From the NCBI RefSeq assembly GCF_002234575.2, contig NZ_CP022464.2:1984001-2048000 (forward strand): 64,000 nt of DNA, written 5' to 3'. The stretch is from Enterocloster bolteae. GTDB lineage: Bacteria; Bacillota; Clostridia; Lachnospirales; Lachnospiraceae. Of this stretch, positions 1 to 9,307 are shown one piece after another. Numbering within the stretch: position 1 is the stretch's first letter; each line of letters begins with the position of its first letter. The notes under the pieces were generated by a model that was given only the letters and a program-made list of their open reading frames with translations, was not told where the DNA came from and did no database searches. The translations under genes were made by a program, and so were the position numbers.

Positions 1-690
1 TATGGCCTACAGCTTTCACGATTAGCTAAATCATTCGGTAAGAATTGTGTCTGTAGTAGCAACATATTTGTTTGAAAAAGGATGTTTTCATTACGTAATA
101 GAGTGTATTCACTGAATTTCAGAAGATGTTTTTTAGTATATATGTTTTTTCTATGGCTATGCATTCAATGATATACATATGGTGGTCAGTAAATCGCTAC
201 AAGGAGAGAGGCTGAGAATCACACCAGGCTCGATATGAATGCGGCTGACATGGGCAAAATCAGCCATAACGAGGGAATTGATTCCATCGTCTTTACTAAT
301 GCTGTTTAAGGATTTTTTGTAATTCAAAATGCAATCGTATTTAGAACAAACGGCGACAGCATGGCAAAATCATTGATTCTCTGGCTATAATCTAGAAAAA
401 GGGAGTCTTGATCATGCTATAATACTTTTATTGTGGTCAAGGCTCCTTCCATCATGGAACGGAGCATGATGAAATGTAAAAAGAAGGAAATGAACAAAGG
501 CGGGGCAGAAGAGGGCACCTTTGGAAAATCAAAGTGTAAGAAATAATGCAAATATTGAGCCTCATTGCCATGATGATGTGCGTGAACGATCAAAGTCTAG
601 GAGTATTGATAAGTACAAAATGTTTGTGTTTATCTTTTCATTTTTTAGATTTAGAATATATGAAAAATGAAGAATTGCCAGTGCACTGGA
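1..690. other. decayed intergenic DNA, no intact gene
   Basis: I see no intact gene here. Short open stretches exist, for example a plus-strand run ending at about 309 that follows a shine-dalgarno-like AAGGAGAG at 200-207, but none is long enough or recognisable. An imperfect inverted repeat (GGAG.CTTGA at 402-411 against TCAAGGCTCC at 437-446) could be a weak hairpin. The stretch is probably the decayed upstream part of the antiporter relic that follows. Confidence 0.4.
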
Positions 691-722
691 GCCTATGGCT
701 CCATTAGAGGACTCCTGGGGCT

Positions 723-1040
723 TTTGTGATGCTACCGGTGGGCCTGGTTATCGTTATGGGTACCGGAACTTCTTTCGGTACGGTACCGGTTTTGGCTGTG
801 CTATATGTACCTCTGTGTTCCGAGCGGGGCTTTGGCTTGGGCGCAACTACCCTTCTGGTTGCAGCAGCAGCCACCATTGGCGACACTAGTTTCCACGTGT
901 CCGACATTACTCTGGCACCCACGTCTGGACTGAATGTCGATGGACAGCACGACTATATATGGGATACCTGCGTGATTCCCCTCATTGCATTAGATATCCC
1001 CATGTTTATTCTGGCCTGCCTGTGCCCATTGTTCTTCTAA
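723..1040 (+). pseudogene. NhaC-type Na+/H+ antiporter, C-terminal relic
   Basis: About 105 codons survive of a protein resembling the last quarter of NhaC-family Na+/H+ antiporters. Seen: a glycine-rich membrane segment with GTGTSFGTVP, then a second helix leading into GDTSFHVSDITL, which matches the family's GD-x-x-SP-x-SDTT signature near the C-terminus, and a final hydrophobic helix before the stop. Family members are usually 450 residues or more, so at least three quarters of the gene is missing, and the upstream DNA in this frame carries stops. The alternative is another antiporter of the ion-transporter superfamily. A function today is unlikely. Confidence 0.6.
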
Positions 1041-1055
1041 AGTAGTTAGGAACAG

Positions 1056-1121
1056 AAGCCTCTTTTCTTTTAAAATATGCGTTTATTATGCTTGCAATGA
1101 CACAAGGAGGAAAAGAGGCTT
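1056..1121. repeat. 12-bp perfect inverted repeat behind the antiporter relic
   Basis: AAGCCTCTTTTC (1056-1067) is followed 42 bases later by its exact complement GAAAAGAGGCTT (1110-1121). The right arm overlaps an AAGGAGG sequence that precedes an ATG at 1127 opening a 22-codon ORF antisense to the end of the AraC-type gene. It could be a long-loop terminator of the antiporter or the end of a lost mobile element; neither is proven. Confidence 0.4.
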
Positions 1122-1160
1122 AACTTATGCTTAAAAAGAAGTTTTCGGACAATTTGGGGG

Positions 1161-2012
1161 CTATCCAATATTCATGCAATACCGGTGTGGCGTAATTCCT
1201 TTATACCGTTTAAATGTTTTGATAAAATAACATACATCGCTAAAACCACATCTATAGGCTACTTCTGTCAAAGTTAAATCAGAGGTACTTAATTCGCTAC
1301 AGGCGCGCTCAATACGATAGTAGTTCAAGTAATCAATGGGGGTTCTGTGAATGATAGAATGAAAATAGCTGCAGAAATACTTGGGAGACATTCCGGCAAT
1401 TCTGGACAATTCATTCAGTGTAATGGTCTGCCCGTAATTACTATCTATGTATTCCAACACAGGTTTGAGCTGCATCATCTTTCTGGAAGATTTTGTAGCA
1501 TCAATCTTATCCTGATAAAGCTTTTTCTGGTAGATGATTCCGAAGAGTTCAAATAAAGTGCCCATGGTTATCAGTTCGCTTCCAGGCTCACTATGCTGCA
1601 TGGATATGAAAAGATGGTTGATAATTCGATGTAAGGAATGGTTGTTTTTTGTAAAATGATTCTGTACGATAATCTGATGCTTTGTAATAAGGCGGATATA
1701 AAACCGACAGGTATCTGTGTGCATGAGGAGACGCTGGATATCGAACACAATACATTCATAAATGCAATTATGAGGTAAACCGCCATGAATAACCCCCTCA
1801 TTAATAAAAATAATATCCCCAGCTTTAGCTTCAAATTCTTCATCATCTAACTTTAAAAAGAGGATTCCCTCCAAAATCCGGATGATTTCCAACTCTTTAT
1901 GACAGTGGAATGGCATGTTATAACGGGGATGATGCTCATCTACATGGTAATATTCGATAGGAAAATCCATAGTCCCATGTTGCTTTTTTTCATTATAGTC
2001 CAAATAGTGCAT
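1161..2012 (-). CDS. AraC-family transcriptional regulator, divergent to fuc operon
   Basis: Predicted 283-residue cytoplasmic activator or repressor. The N-terminal 130 residues have the cupin-like sensor pattern of sugar-responsive AraC proteins (PFHCHKELEIIRILEG, then a GDIIFINEGVIHGG turn). The C-terminal 100 residues form the two helix-turn-helix DNA-binding domain (TLNELSRIAGMSPKYFCSYF and VAYRCGFSDVCYFIKTFKRY). I chose the ATG at 2012 because it follows AGGAGGG with good spacing and starts exactly before the conserved domain. The open frame continues 35 codons further upstream, but that extension is hydrophobic and has no ribosome-binding site. The gene faces away from fucI across a 211-bp shared control region, so it probably regulates the fucose operon in response to fucose or a phosphorylated intermediate. 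That role is inferred from position. Confidence 0.85.
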   Translation of the reverse strand: MHYLDYNEKKQHGTMDFPIEYYHVDEHHPRYNMPFHCHKELEIIRILEGILFLKLDDEEFEAKAGDIIFINEGVIHGGLPHNCIYECIVFDIQRLLMHTDTCRFYIRLITKHQIIVQNHFTKNNHSLHRIINHLFISMQHSEPGSELITMGTLFELFGIIYQKKLYQDKIDATKSSRKMMQLKPVLEYIDSNYGQTITLNELSRIAGMSPKYFCSYFHSIIHRTPIDYLNYYRIERACSELSTSDLTLTEVAYRCGFSDVCYFIKTFKRYKGITPHRYCMNIG

Positions 2013-2223
2013 ACTGCGCCCTCCTGAAAATGTAAAAATAACTATAAATACAGAACGGTAAAGTAAATAGATGGATAAAATGCTTAAAAAAATGAATATT
2101 ATTATATTTTTTGCCATTATATCACAGCAAATAGGGGAATATCAATAGTATAATACAATTATGTAAAAAAGCGCAAAGAAATTAGAATAATAACAATCTA
2201 AAATTAAAAAGGAGGAAAACACT
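2013..2223. promoter_or_regulatory. divergent araC / fucI control region
   Basis: AT-rich 211-bp region between the regulator and fucI. A perfect -10 hexamer TATAAT lies at 2149-2154, pointing toward fucI; no good -35 box is 17 bp upstream of it, as is common for AraC-activated promoters. The fucI ribosome-binding site AGGAGG lies at 2211-2216. I could not identify the regulator's operator by eye. Confidence 0.5.
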
Positions 2224-4017
2224 ATGGCAGCAAGCAGATTGGTTGGGTCTTATCCGGTTATCGGCATTAGACCCACAATAGACGGAAGACAGGGATATAT
2301 GAAAGTAAGGGAATCTCTGGAAGAACAAACCATGAACATGGCCAAAAGTGCGGCGGCCCTGTTTAGGGAAAATCTTTTTTACAGTAATGGAGAACCGGTA
2401 AACGTAGTGATTGCGGATTCCACCATTGGACGGGTGGGGGAAAGCGCGGCCTGCGCGGATAAATTCCGCAGAGCCGGAGTGGATATTACACTGACTGTGA
2501 CCCCATGCTGGTGTTACGGTGCAGAGACCATGGACATGGATCCGCATACAATCAAGGGCGTGTGGGGATTTAACGGAACGGAGAGACCCGGTGCCGTATA
2601 TCTCGCCTCTGTACTGGCTACCCATGCGCAGAAGGGGCTTCCGGCTTTTGGTATCTATGGACATGATGTTCAGGATGCTGATGATACAAGTATACCTGAG
2701 GATGTAAAAGAAAAACTTCTCCGTTTTGGACGCGCCGCAGTGGCTGCCGCTACCATGAGGGGAAAGTCATATCTCCAGATAGGTTCTATCTGCATGGGAA
2801 TTGGAGGTTCCATCATAGACCCGGCATTTATTGAGGAATATCTCGGGATGCGGGTGGAATCCGTAGACGAAGTGGAACTGATCCGCCGTATGAGTGAGGA
2901 AATATACGATAAAAAAGAGTTTGAAAAGGCCCTTGCATGGACAAAGGCAAACTGTAAGGAAGGCTTTGACAAGAACCCTCCCGAAGTTCAGAAGACCCGG
3001 GAACAGAAGGATAGGGATTGGGAATTCGTAGTTAAGATGATGTGCATCATCAAGGATTTGATGAATGGGAATCCCAATCTGCCAGAGGGGCGGGAGGAAG
3101 AGCGGATCGGACACAATGCCATTGCCGCAGGCTTCCAGGGACAGAGACAGTGGACAGATTTTTATCCCAATGGTGACTTCGCTGAGTCCATGCTGAATTC
3201 CTCCTTTGACTGGAACGGCGCAAGGGAGCCATACATACTGGCTACTGAAAATGACACATTAAATGGGCTGGGTATGCTGTTTATGAAGCTGCTCACCAAC
3301 AGGGCACAGATTTTCGCGGATGTGCGTACGTACTGGAGCCCGGAGGCTGTTAAGAAGGCGTCCGGATATGATTTGGAAGGGGTCGCAAAGGAAGCAGGCG
3401 GTTTCCTGCATCTGATCAATTCCGGAGCGGCCTGTTTGGATGCCACGGGTAAAGCCCTGGATGAAGACGGACAGCCGGTCATGAAGCCATGGTATGAGGT
3501 GACGGCGGACGATCAGAAGGCAATGTTGGAAGCAACCACATGGAATGAGGCTGATTTTGGGTATTTCAGAGGCGGCGGCTATTCTTCCAGATATGTTACA
3601 GAAGCCCAGATGCCATGTACGATGATCCGCTTAAACCTGGTAAAGGGACTGGGGCCTATGCTGCAGATTGCAGAAGGCTGGACCGTGAAATTGCCGGACG
3701 ATGTAACCGACATCTTATGGAAAAGAACGGACTACACATGGCCGTGCACCTGGTTTGCGCCCAGGGTGACAGGCCGGGGAGCATTTGCCTCCGCGTATGA
3801 CGTGATGAATAACTGGGGAGCTAACCACGGTGCAATCAGCTATGGACATATTGGGGCGGACCTTATTACACTCTGCTCAATCTTAAGGATTCCTGTCAGC
3901 ATGCACAATGTGCCCGAGGAAAAAATATTCCGTCCTGCAGCCTGGAACGCATTTGGAATGGACAAAGAGGGACAGGATTTCCGTGCCTGTGCGGCTTATG
4001 GGCCTTTATATAAGTAA
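2224..4017 (+). CDS. fucI: L-fucose isomerase
   Basis: Cytoplasmic isomerase converting L-fucose to L-fuculose, the first step of fucose catabolism; the family uses Mn2+. The 597-residue length matches full-length FucI (about 590). The C-terminal third is highly characteristic: GANHGAISYGHIGADLI, then MHNV with His561 as the probable active-site histidine, and the ending GQDFRACAAYGPLYK nearly as in enterobacterial FucI. The start ATG follows AAAGGAGG. It is the first gene of the operon; the kinase begins about 12 bp after its stop. Some members also isomerise D-arabinose, so substrate range cannot be fixed from sequence alone. Confidence 0.95.
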   Translation: MAASRLVGSYPVIGIRPTIDGRQGYMKVRESLEEQTMNMAKSAAALFRENLFYSNGEPVNVVIADSTIGRVGESAACADKFRRAGVDITLTVTPCWCYGAETMDMDPHTIKGVWGFNGTERPGAVYLASVLATHAQKGLPAFGIYGHDVQDADDTSIPEDVKEKLLRFGRAAVAAATMRGKSYLQIGSICMGIGGSIIDPAFIEEYLGMRVESVDEVELIRRMSEEIYDKKEFEKALAWTKANCKEGFDKNPPEVQKTREQKDRDWEFVVKMMCIIKDLMNGNPNLPEGREEERIGHNAIAAGFQGQRQWTDFYPNGDFAESMLNSSFDWNGAREPYILATENDTLNGLGMLFMKLLTNRAQIFADVRTYWSPEAVKKASGYDLEGVAKEAGGFLHLINSGAACLDATGKALDEDGQPVMKPWYEVTADDQKAMLEATTWNEADFGYFRGGGYSSRYVTEAQMPCTMIRLNLVKGLGPMLQIAEGWTVKLPDDVTDILWKRTDYTWPCTWFAPRVTGRGAFASAYDVMNNWGANHGAISYGHIGADLITLCSILRIPVSMHNVPEEKIFRPAAWNAFGMDKEGQDFRACAAYGPLYK

Positions 4018-4029
4018 GGCGGTGTGTCT

Positions 4030-5499
4030 ATGAGCCATAAAAATGTACTGGCAGTGGATTTCGGTGCTTCCAGTGGAAGGGTAATGCTGGGAAACTTTGA
4101 TGGGAACCGGTTATCTATACAGGAAATCCATCGTTTCCCCAATGATCCGGTTATATTAAACGGAACCATGTACTGGGATTTCCTGCGGCTGTTTTATGAA
4201 GTGAAGCAGGGACTGATGAAAGCAAAGAAGTATGGAAAGATTGACAGCATTGGCGTGGATACCTGGGGCGTGGATTTCGGCCTGATTGACAAGGAGGGAA
4301 ATCTTTTAGAAAATCCGGTGCACTACCGGGATGCGCGGACCGCAGGGATGCTTGAAAAGAGTTTTGGAAAGATGGATAAGGACCGCTTTTATCAGATTAC
4401 GGGCAGTCAATTTATGGAGATTAACACGGTATTCCAGCTTTTGGCTCTGCTGGAAAAGCGACCCGGACTTCTGGAGGGAACTTCCAGACTTCTGTTGATG
4501 CCGGACTTATTTAATTATTATCTATGTGGGGCGCAGGTCAGTGAGTACTCCATCGCGTCCACCACGCAGATGCTGGATGCCCGTACTAAAATGTGGTCAA
4601 AGGAAGTGTTGGAGAGCCTAGGTATCCCAGAACGGATTCTGGGCGGTATCGTTCCATGTGGAACGAGACTTGGTTTCATAAAAAACGGGATTTGCCAGGA
4701 GCTAGGAATTGAGCCTATGGAAGTGATTGCTGTGGCAGGACACGATACGCAGAGTGCCCTTGCGGCTGTTCCTGCCAGGGATAAGGATTTCATCTTCATC
4801 AGCTGCGGAACATGGTCGCTGTTTGGCACAGAACTGGACGAACCTGTTATCAACGGGGTGTCAGAACGGCTGAATATCACAAATGAAGGCGGGTGCCAGG
4901 GAAAGATTTCCTTCCTCAAGAATATTATCGGGTTGTGGCTGATCCAGGAAAGCAGGAGACAGTGGATTCGTGAGGGAAAGGAATACAGTTTCGGACATCT
5001 GGAGCAAATGGCGGCAGATGCAAAGCCGTTTAAAGCCCTGATTGACCCGGATGCACCAGAGTTTGTTCCGGCTGGAAATATTCCTGAAAGAATCCGGAGT
5101 TACTGCCGTAAAAGCGGGCAGAAGGTACCAGAGAATGAGGCGGAGCTTGTGAGATGCATTGATGAGAGCTTGGCACTTAAGTACCGCATGACATTGGAAG
5201 AAATTAAGATGTGTACCGGAAGAGAGTACCCGGCTATCCATATGGTGGGTGGTGGAACACAGAGCGGACTTCTCTGCCAGATGACGGCCAATGCGTGTCA
5301 TTGTCCGGTAATTGCCGGACCGGTGGAGGCTACCGTACTGGGTAACGCGGCTATGCAGCTGCTTGCGACAGGAGAACTTAGGGATCTGGATCAGGTGAGA
5401 AGTGTCGTAGGGGCTTCAGCCAAGGTAAGTATCTATGAGCCGAAAGATACAGATCAATGGGAGCAGGTATACGGACAATATAAAAAAATGCTGGAATGA
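4030..5499 (+). CDS. fucK: L-fuculokinase of the RhaB-like FGGY type
   Basis: FGGY sugar kinase of 489 residues that phosphorylates a ketose with ATP; in this operon the expected substrate is L-fuculose. Seen: the N-terminal phosphate-binding turn VDFGASSGRVMLG, VDTWGVDFGLID, and a C-terminal MVGGGTQSGLLCQMTAN nucleotide-binding region. Overall similarity is to rhamnulokinase (RhaB) more than to enterobacterial FucK, so automatic annotation may call it rhamnulokinase. Context (isomerase, aldolase, mutarotase all of the fucose type) supports fuculokinase. A GTG two codons upstream at 4024 is possible, but ATG at 4030 is better spaced from the AGGCGG site that overlaps the end of fucI. Confidence 0.88.
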   Translation: MSHKNVLAVDFGASSGRVMLGNFDGNRLSIQEIHRFPNDPVILNGTMYWDFLRLFYEVKQGLMKAKKYGKIDSIGVDTWGVDFGLIDKEGNLLENPVHYRDARTAGMLEKSFGKMDKDRFYQITGSQFMEINTVFQLLALLEKRPGLLEGTSRLLLMPDLFNYYLCGAQVSEYSIASTTQMLDARTKMWSKEVLESLGIPERILGGIVPCGTRLGFIKNGICQELGIEPMEVIAVAGHDTQSALAAVPARDKDFIFISCGTWSLFGTELDEPVINGVSERLNITNEGGCQGKISFLKNIIGLWLIQESRRQWIREGKEYSFGHLEQMAADAKPFKALIDPDAPEFVPAGNIPERIRSYCRKSGQKVPENEAELVRCIDESLALKYRMTLEEIKMCTGREYPAIHMVGGGTQSGLLCQMTANACHCPVIAGPVEATVLGNAAMQLLATGELRDLDQVRSVVGASAKVSIYEPKDTDQWEQVYGQYKKMLE

Positions 5500-5535
5500 C
5501 CAAAGACCGGGGCAACCTGGAAAATAGGAGGTATT

Positions 5536-6240
5536 ATGGAATTAAGCTATATGGAACTAAGGGAACAGATTTGCGATGTGTGCCATAAAATGTGGCAGCT
5601 TGGCTGGGTGGCAGCCAATGACGGCAACGTGTCCGCCAGGCTGGATGACGGAACATTTCTTGCCACTCCCACCGGAATGAGCAAAAGCTTCATCACACCG
5701 GAAAAGCTGGTTCGTATCAATGGGAAAGGCGAGGTGTTGGAAGGCCTTCCCGGATACAGGCCCTCTTCAGAGATTAAGATGCATCTCCGCTGCTATAAAG
5801 AGCGTGAGGATGTAAATTCCGTGCTTCACGCCCACCCGCCTGTAGCCACCGGATACGCGGTAGCCAATGTGCCGTTGGACGAGTACTCTATGATTGAGAC
5901 GGTAATTGCTCTGGGTTCGATTCCGGTAACGCCTTACGGAACCCCCTCCACTTACGAAGTACCGGATAACATAGCGCCTTATCTGGGGGAACATGACGCA
6001 ATGCTCCTTCAGAATCATGGGGCTTTGACCGTGGGGGCTGATGTGATTACCGCTTATTACCGCATGGAAACACTGGAACTCTTTGCAAAAATCAGCCTTA
6101 ACGCCAGAATGCTGGGAGGTGCACAGGAAATATCCAGGGAAAATATTGACCGCCTTATCTCAATGAGGAAAGGATATGGGGTAACTGGCAGGCACCCCGG
6201 TTATAAAAAATACAGTAAACAGGAGGAAAACAGATGCTAA
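5536..6240 (+). CDS. fucA: L-fuculose-1-phosphate aldolase (class II)
   Basis: Zinc-dependent aldolase of 234 residues cleaving L-fuculose-1-phosphate to dihydroxyacetone phosphate and L-lactaldehyde. The class II aldolase/adducin fold is evident: the catalytic glutamate lies in PSSEIKMH (Glu79), zinc ligands in LHAHPPVATGY (His98, His100), and a third histidine in LLQNHGALTVG (His161). The spacing is the same as in E. coli FucA with a six-residue offset. It starts after an AGGAGG site 37 bp beyond the kinase and its end overlaps the start of the mutarotase gene. Rhamnulose-1-phosphate aldolase is less likely because length and motifs fit FucA. Confidence 0.92.
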   Translation: MELSYMELREQICDVCHKMWQLGWVAANDGNVSARLDDGTFLATPTGMSKSFITPEKLVRINGKGEVLEGLPGYRPSSEIKMHLRCYKEREDVNSVLHAHPPVATGYAVANVPLDEYSMIETVIALGSIPVTPYGTPSTYEVPDNIAPYLGEHDAMLLQNHGALTVGADVITAYYRMETLELFAKISLNARMLGGAQEISRENIDRLISMRKGYGVTGRHPGYKKYSKQEENRC

Positions 6241-6683
6241 GAGGAATACCCCATATATTATCTCCTGAACTGTTAAAGATATTATGTGAAATGGGTCACA
6301 GCGACCGGATTGTGATTGCCGATGGGAATTTCCCGGCAGAGTCCATGGGCAGGGATGCCCATGTCATACATATGGAAGGCCACGGCGTGCCGGAGATACT
6401 GGAAGCAATCCTCTCGCTTTTTCCACTGGACACCTACGTAGAACACCCTGTCTGCCTGATGTCGGTAACGGACGGGGATACGGTTGAAACACCCATCTGG
6501 GATCAATACATGACATTGGTGGAAGCGTGTGACAGCAGGGGCAGAAGTGCCATTGGCCATATAGAGCGGTTCGCGTTCTACGAGGAGGCAAAGAAAGCTT
6601 ATGCAATTATCGCCACCAGCGAGAAAGCGCTTTATGCCAATATCATGCTGCAAAAAGGGGTAGTTACCGACCAGGGCCTGTAA
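6234..6683 (+). CDS. fucU: L-fucose mutarotase, RbsD/FucU family
   Basis: Small cytoplasmic enzyme (149 residues) of the RbsD/FucU family that interconverts alpha and beta anomers of L-fucose so the isomerase receives the right form. Seen: the N-terminal block LLKILCEMGHSDRIVIADGN, with the conserved His22 and Asp30, and the C-terminal EKALYANIMLQKGVV. The ATG overlaps the last seven bases of fucA, so translation is probably coupled. FucU proteins are typically about 140-150 residues, so this is complete. Confidence 0.9.
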   Translation: MLRGIPHILSPELLKILCEMGHSDRIVIADGNFPAESMGRDAHVIHMEGHGVPEILEAILSLFPLDTYVEHPVCLMSVTDGDTVETPIWDQYMTLVEACDSRGRSAIGHIERFAFYEEAKKAYAIIATSEKALYANIMLQKGVVTDQGL

Positions 6684-6733
6684 ATGGGGTCCGCCAAAAC
6701 AGTGCAATTAGTAAAGAAATGGAAGGTGATGAT

Positions 6734-8227
6734 GTGGGAGAAGTAATTCTGACCATGAAAGACATTGATAAGTCCTTTGTCGGGGTACATGCGTTAAAAA
6801 ATGCCTGTCTGGAACTTAAAAAGGGCGAGGTCCATGCACTGATGGGTGAGAATGGCGCCGGAAAATCCACCCTCATGAAGATATTGACAGGAATCTACAG
6901 CAAGGACAGCGGTACCATTGTGTATGAGGGGCGCCAGGTGGAATTTAAAAGTCCCAGGGAAGCGCAGGACGCCGGCATTGTGATCGTGCATCAGGAATTG
7001 AACATGATGAACCACTTAACGGTGGCCCAGAATATCTTTATCGGCAAAGAAAAAATGAACGGAAAGCTGATTAATGACCGCAGGATGGTGGAAGAGGCAG
7101 AAAAGCTGTTCGGATTACTGAATATCAGGATTGACCCAAGGGAAACAATGGGGAGGCTGACGGTGGGGCGCCAGCAGATGTGTGAGATAGCAAAGGCAAT
7201 CTCTACAGATGCCAAGATAATCGTATTTGATGAACCGACTGCCGCGCTGACAGATTCAGAAATCAGCGAGCTGTTCAAAATCATACGTGATCTGAGGGCC
7301 AAGGATATCGGAATTGTATACATTTCCCACCGCATGGATGAGATTAACCAGATTACTGACAGGGTAACGGTCATGAGGGACGGGGAATATGTGGGTACGC
7401 TCATAACCAGGGATTCCACGAAAGACGACATCATCCAGATGATGGTGGGACGCACGGTGTATGAGGAGCCTAAGAGTTTCAGCAATGTAAAGCCGTCTGC
7501 CCCGGTGGTGCTGAAGGTTGAACACCTGAATGTTGGGAAAACAGTAAAAGATGTAAGCTTTGAACTTCGCAAAGGAGAAATCCTGGGTTTTTCAGGACTC
7601 ATGGGAGCCGGAAGGACGGAGACAGCCAGGGCTATCTTTGGTGCTGACAGGAGAGACAGCGGTGATATTTATGTGAATGGAAAACGGGTGGATATCAAGA
7701 ACCCACAGGACGCGGTTGACGCCGGGATTGGATATCTGTCGGAGGACCGCAAGCGCTATGGTGTGATCATTGAGAAAACGGTAGCCGAGAATACGACAAT
7801 GGCTTCCCTGAAAGCATTCTGCAAAGGCCTGTTTATTGATAAGAATGCGGAAAAAGAAACCGCGGAACAATATGTGGAGGCATTAAAGACAAAGACACCA
7901 TCCGTGGAACAGCAGGTGCGCAACCTGTCGGGAGGTAACCAACAGAAAGTGGTCATTGCAAAATGGCTTACCAGGAACTGCGACATCCTGATATTTGACG
8001 AACCCACAAGGGGAATCGATGTAGGAGCAAAAAGCGAGATTTATACATTGATGAATAATCTTGTAAAGCAGGGGAAGTCCATTATCATGATATCCTCTGA
8101 ACTGACGGAAGTGCTGCGAATGAGCGACCGTATCCTGATTATGTGTGAGGGCCGTAAAACAGGAGAAATCAGCATAGAAGAAGCTACCCAGGAAAAAATC
8201 ATGCATGCCGCTACACTGAGAGATTAA
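6734..8227 (+). CDS. sugar ABC importer ATPase (RbsA/MglA type), probably fucose
   Basis: Tandem nucleotide-binding protein (497 residues) energising a carbohydrate uptake-2 importer. The first half has Walker A GENGAGKST, signature LTVGRQQMCEIAKAI and Walker B IIVFDEPTAAL. The second half has a degenerate Walker A (GLMGAGRTET), as usual in RbsA-like proteins, but an intact LSGGNQQKVVIAKWL and Walker B. I chose the GTG at 6734 because GGAAGGTG precedes it at proper spacing; an in-frame ATG at 6719 has no ribosome-binding site. Position after fucU and before a permease and binding protein makes L-fucose or a fucoside the likely cargo. Confidence 0.9.
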   Translation: MGEVILTMKDIDKSFVGVHALKNACLELKKGEVHALMGENGAGKSTLMKILTGIYSKDSGTIVYEGRQVEFKSPREAQDAGIVIVHQELNMMNHLTVAQNIFIGKEKMNGKLINDRRMVEEAEKLFGLLNIRIDPRETMGRLTVGRQQMCEIAKAISTDAKIIVFDEPTAALTDSEISELFKIIRDLRAKDIGIVYISHRMDEINQITDRVTVMRDGEYVGTLITRDSTKDDIIQMMVGRTVYEEPKSFSNVKPSAPVVLKVEHLNVGKTVKDVSFELRKGEILGFSGLMGAGRTETARAIFGADRRDSGDIYVNGKRVDIKNPQDAVDAGIGYLSEDRKRYGVIIEKTVAENTTMASLKAFCKGLFIDKNAEKETAEQYVEALKTKTPSVEQQVRNLSGGNQQKVVIAKWLTRNCDILIFDEPTRGIDVGAKSEIYTLMNNLVKQGKSIIMISSELTEVLRMSDRILIMCEGRKTGEISIEEATQEKIMHAATLRD

Positions 8228-8243
8228 ATGGGAGGTTAAAGAC

Positions 8244-9260
8244 ATGTCAAATAATGGGAATCAGGTAAAAAAGGAGCCGAATGGATTGTTCAAAGCCATC
8301 GGTACTCAGAAATTGGTGGCAGTCATTGCGCTGATTGTATTATTCATGTTCTTCTGGATTTTCGGGGACAATTTTGCAAAATACAGCACACTGGTCAGCA
8401 TTTTTGATTCGTCCTATTATATTGGTTTTATGGCCATAGGTGTAACATTTGTAATTATCACCGGAGGAATCGACTTATCCATTGGTACGGTCTGTATCTG
8501 CTGTTCCTTGATTTCAGGAACGCTGTATACAAAACTGGGACTGCCTATGCCGCTGTGCGTTATCCTGGCCATATTGATGGGAGGCCTGTTCGGACTTGCC
8601 AATGGACTTATGGTATCTGTCATGAGGCTTCCGGCCTTTATTGCCACACTGGGAACTATGATGATTACCAGAGGCCTGGGTTCGATTGTGACAAATACGG
8701 CAACCGTGACCTTTCCGCAGGCTTCGGCGCCGGGCGGCTCATTCAGAGGTATTTTTAAATTAAAAGGGGCAGGGCTTCCGCAGGCAGGTATCCCCACGGG
8801 ATTCATACTGCTGATTATACTTGCAATCCTGATGGCAATCCTTCTCAACAAGGCGCGTCCGGGACGCTATATACTGTCTCTTGGGAGTAATAAGGAGGCG
8901 ACCCGGCTTTCCGGTGTAAATGTGGTAAAGTGGGAGACTTTGGCTTATGTCATAAGCGGTCTGTTTGCCGGGCTGGCAGGTGTGTCTTATGCAGCTGTAT
9001 ACTCCACACTCATGCCTGGAACCGGAAATGGATTTGAACTGGATGCAATCGCCGGAGTTGTAATCGGCGGAACATCCCTGGCAGGTGGCGTGGGTTCCAT
9101 ATCGGGGACTTTAATCGGTGTTTTTATTATGTCCGTTTTGAAGACAGGCCTTCCCTTTGTGGGAGTACAGCCACATTATCAGCTGCTGATTACCGGATTT
9201 GTGTTGATCATAGCCGTATTTGTAGATGTTTTGAATAGAAGGAAACAGGGGAAGAATTGA
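8244..9260 (+). CDS. sugar ABC importer permease (RbsC type)
   Basis: Integral membrane permease of 338 residues with about eight to ten hydrophobic helices, the single permease usual for RbsC/CUT2 importers. Characteristic segments are GVTFVIITGGIDLSIGTV and, near the end, GVVIGGTSLAGGVGSI, which belong to the family's conserved cytoplasmic loops. The ATG follows GGGAGG 17 bp behind the ATPase stop. It forms the membrane channel with the preceding ATPase and the following lipoprotein. Substrate assignment to fucose comes from operon context only. Confidence 0.92.
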   Translation: MSNNGNQVKKEPNGLFKAIGTQKLVAVIALIVLFMFFWIFGDNFAKYSTLVSIFDSSYYIGFMAIGVTFVIITGGIDLSIGTVCICCSLISGTLYTKLGLPMPLCVILAILMGGLFGLANGLMVSVMRLPAFIATLGTMMITRGLGSIVTNTATVTFPQASAPGGSFRGIFKLKGAGLPQAGIPTGFILLIILAILMAILLNKARPGRYILSLGSNKEATRLSGVNVVKWETLAYVISGLFAGLAGVSYAAVYSTLMPGTGNGFELDAIAGVVIGGTSLAGGVGSISGTLIGVFIMSVLKTGLPFVGVQPHYQLLITGFVLIIAVFVDVLNRRKQGKN

Positions 9261-9307
9261 TACGCACTAATAACCCGCAAAGCGGGATAATAAAGGGAGG
9301 TTTATTT

